A stretch of 64,000 nucleotides of DNA from Fulvivirga sp. M361 (lineage in GTDB: Bacteria; Bacteroidota; Bacteroidia; Cytophagales; Cyclobacteriaceae), in the NCBI RefSeq assembly GCF_007097395.1, contig NZ_VKDC01000010.1:62001-126000 (forward strand), in the 5' to 3' direction. Below the pieces are notes generated by a model. The model made no database searches. It had not been told where the DNA came from and saw only the letters and a program-made list of their open reading frames with translations. This document shows positions 62,280 to 64,000 of this stretch, in pieces. A program made the position numbers and the translations under genes. Each line of letters opens with the position of its first letter. The first letter of the stretch is position 1.

Positions 62280-62460
62280 CTTTTTCCAATTGTGCAAATG
62301 GAGTACGATAGTACTTAAACCCAACTATTTTCAAGCGATATCAAACAATTATAGCTCAATTATATCGACCGGGAGCTAAAATCGTTTGTCTCACTTGTAC
62401 ATGGCCACTCAGATGAAGAAATGGCTTTTCTTAAAATTGGCAACCGCATTGGAAGACATC

Positions 62461-63174
62461 ATGAAAGTATTGGAATTTGACTTAAAAAAGGGAATTTACC
62501 GTTTCGAGATCAATGATTTGAATTCAGAAAACCATTCTCATCCGGTGGTAGAAATTATTGCCGCACTGGAAGGCACTTTTTTATTGGAAACTAATGGTAA
62601 GAAAGAAAGAAATGTAGTTTTTGCTATTATTGATTCCAACATAGCGCATAAAGTGACTTCTCAGAATTGTACCGCGGCACTAACAATGATAGAAAGCCAT
62701 AATTCATTATTGAACACTTTTTTTGACCAACTTGGTATTCCACTCACTAATGGTGTATTTGTTACGAAAGTGAATACTCATTTTACTCACTCGCCGGATA
62801 AAATAAGATCATTTGCGCTCAGAAGAAATTTAATACACGTAGAAGATGAAAGGATAAACAAATGCCTGCAAATAATTGAAAATGAAGGCATAGAATATGA
62901 CAAAATGGTGGCGATGCTAACTTCAAAGGTATTTCTGTCCAAAAGTCGACTATCGCATTTATTCAAAGAGCATATAGGCATTTCCATAAAGAAATACCTT
63001 GTGTGGAGCAGATTGAAAAAGGCTACGAACCTTGTTCTAAGAGAAGGAATAAACTTAACCCAGGCTTCCGTGCAAAGTGGTTTCTTTGACCAGGCCCACC
63101 TGAGTAATGCATTTAAAAACATTTTAGGCATTACTCCTGCCAAAGCATATAACAGCAGAACCTTACAATTCTAA
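62461..63174 (+). CDS. AraC-family transcriptional regulator
   Basis: A 237-residue regulator with an N-terminal cupin-like ligand-binding part (about 1-100; HSHPVVEIIAALEGTFLLET) and a C-terminal AraC double helix-turn-helix (about 135-235; MLTSKVFLSKSRLSHLFKEH, then the second in LTQASVQSGFFDQAHLSNAF). I chose ATG at 62461 (MKVLEFDLKKGIYRF), the start of the conserved part. The frame is open upstream to an ATG at 62401 and a TTG at 62386, and 25 extra residues are possible. Ligand and targets are unknown; the neighbouring GNAT gene is 40 bases downstream and could be a target. Confidence 0.88.
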   Translation: MKVLEFDLKKGIYRFEINDLNSENHSHPVVEIIAALEGTFLLETNGKKERNVVFAIIDSNIAHKVTSQNCTAALTMIESHNSLLNTFFDQLGIPLTNGVFVTKVNTHFTHSPDKIRSFALRRNLIHVEDERINKCLQIIENEGIEYDKMVAMLTSKVFLSKSRLSHLFKEHIGISIKKYLVWSRLKKATNLVLREGINLTQASVQSGFFDQAHLSNAFKNILGITPAKAYNSRTLQF

Positions 63175-63214
63175 GAGGCTTTATCACAATACTTTTGTCT
63201 TCTAATAATCAGAT

Positions 63215-63685
63215 ATGGAACAACGGATTAGAAAAGTCAAAAAAGAAGATATACAAGCGCTGAAATCAGTAGTAGACTCAAGCGAATTATTTCCTTCAGA
63301 TCTGCTGGACGAAATGATCCACGACTATTTAACGAACAGTTCTTCAAAAGATATTTGGTTTACAACTACAGAAAATGGAGTGCCAATATCCATGGGATAC
63401 TGTGCACCGGAAAGACTTACGGAAGGAACCTACAATCTTTACGCAATTGCTGTTCATAAAGACCATCAGGGTAAAGGAGTGGGTAAAGACATGATGAAGT
63501 ATATAGAAAACTTACTGCGAGAAAATGGCAATAGAATCCTTATCGTGGAGACATCCGGGAATCCTGAATTTAAACTTACCAGGGCTTTCTACAACAAGTG
63601 TAACTATACAAAAGAAGCAACTATAAGAGAGTTTTATACCGAGGGTGAAGATAAAGTGGTGTTTTGGAAGAAACTGGACAGTTAA
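63215..63685 (+). CDS. GNAT-family N-acetyltransferase
   Basis: A 156-residue acetyl-CoA-dependent acyltransferase. The acetyl-CoA loop is HKDHQGKGVGKDMMKYIEN (about 87-105; Q-x-x-G-x-G type), preceded by the beta-4 strand LYAIAVH. Acceptor substrate cannot be told; small molecules, amino acids or antibiotics are all possible in this family. It follows the AraC gene after 40 bases. TACTTTTG (63190-63197) is a possible -7 promoter box but has no matching -33 box. Confidence 0.88.
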   Translation: MEQRIRKVKKEDIQALKSVVDSSELFPSDLLDEMIHDYLTNSSSKDIWFTTTENGVPISMGYCAPERLTEGTYNLYAIAVHKDHQGKGVGKDMMKYIENLLRENGNRILIVETSGNPEFKLTRAFYNKCNYTKEATIREFYTEGEDKVVFWKKLDS

Positions 63686-63747
63686 AAAAATACTTGTAAC
63701 AACAGATAGCGCCCTACGTACAGTGCAAACCGCTTTCATATGATTTA

Positions 63748-63981
63748 GTGGCATTCGGTTCAAAATATCTTGCAGGGATCAATAAACTTCTAAAGGCTAT
63801 TGCGAAAATACTCATCGGGTTAATTGTACTTGTACTTATCGTCATATTTGGCTTCACACTTTATAGGTTTGGCATAAGTCATACCTCAACAACCTTGATT
63901 CCAGGTATCGGGATAGGGGCTTTGATCGCCGGAATAACATTGATGTTCATTTTAAGAATGAAAGAAATAATATTAAATTAA
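63748..63981 (+). CDS. Small two-helix membrane protein
   Basis: A 77-residue protein from GTG 63748, with a basic N-terminal part and two hydrophobic helices (about 20-41, LIGLIVLVLIVIFGFTLYRF, and 50-71). No family recognised, and no ATG alternative. It ends 19 bases before the window edge. The coding call rests on the two clean helices and on the lack of a competing frame. Confidence 0.5.
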   Translation: MAFGSKYLAGINKLLKAIAKILIGLIVLVLIVIFGFTLYRFGISHTSTTLIPGIGIGALIAGITLMFILRMKEIILN

Positions 63982-64000
63982 AACCGCCGCCTACAATGGC

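Noticed and set aside
62386-62460. Longer AraC protein starting at TTG 62386 or ATG 62401
   Set aside because: The additional residues do not look like the AraC ligand domain, and the conserved part starts at ATG 62461; kept as an alternative only.

Overview
The window comes from a Bacteroidota chromosome, most likely a free-living, probably marine member of the Cytophagales (a Fulvivirga/Roseivirga-like relative is my guess). The evidence is gldD/gldE gliding genes, a SusC/SusD pair with an ECF sigma factor and FecR, a type IX secretion C-terminal domain, TAnnTTTG promoter boxes, many TTG/GTG starts and almost no Shine-Dalgarno sequences.

Region 1 (1-10.5 kb) is housekeeping. A leftward mutY-ssb-gldE-gldD-recG run ends inside recG at the window edge. 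A rightward run holds an HU-like protein, a TPR protein, a 29-residue COX24-like basic protein and RNase G. RNase G converges on a leftward operon (ECF sigma, a short anti-sigma-like protein, endonuclease III, a GT4 glycosyltransferase), with a perfect bidirectional terminator that also encodes the glycosyltransferase C-terminus.

Region 2 (10.5-22.4 kb) carries uvrA, gdhA, a kinase-less propeller/Y_Y_Y sensor with a lipoprotein partner, a TetR regulator whose putative operator abuts its start codon, a PagL-like outer-membrane protein and an M20 dipeptidase.

Region 3 (22.4-27.4 kb) and region 5 (55.5-61.3 kb) appear to belong to one metal-responsive regulon, probably iron. Four transcription units share a nearly superimposable promoter: TTGAC-like box, exactly 18 nt, (T/G)AnnTTTG box, then TTTAGA-N5-TCTAAA over the predicted start site. 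They encode an orphan LuxR-type response regulator; a siderophore receptor with a PepSY reductase-like protein; two small Cys-containing proteins; and a haem-type TonB receptor with HmuY, a DoxX-like protein and a DUF6607-like protein.

Region 4 (27.4-55.3 kb, minus strand) is a large polysaccharide utilisation locus: three sulfatases, a CE6-like esterase, an ECF sigma, a GH127-like enzyme, FecR, SusC, SusD, a 1243-residue secreted protein (three CBM96/DNRLRE-like modules around an unclassified TIM-barrel-like domain), GH27, GH2, GH92, and a second GH2. Four of these genes are chained by 4-nt ATGA overlaps. The enzyme set suggests a sulfated galactose-rich polysaccharide, possibly of algal origin. 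The right end (61.6-64 kb) holds a small membrane protein, an AraC regulator, a GNAT acetyltransferase and a two-helix membrane protein.
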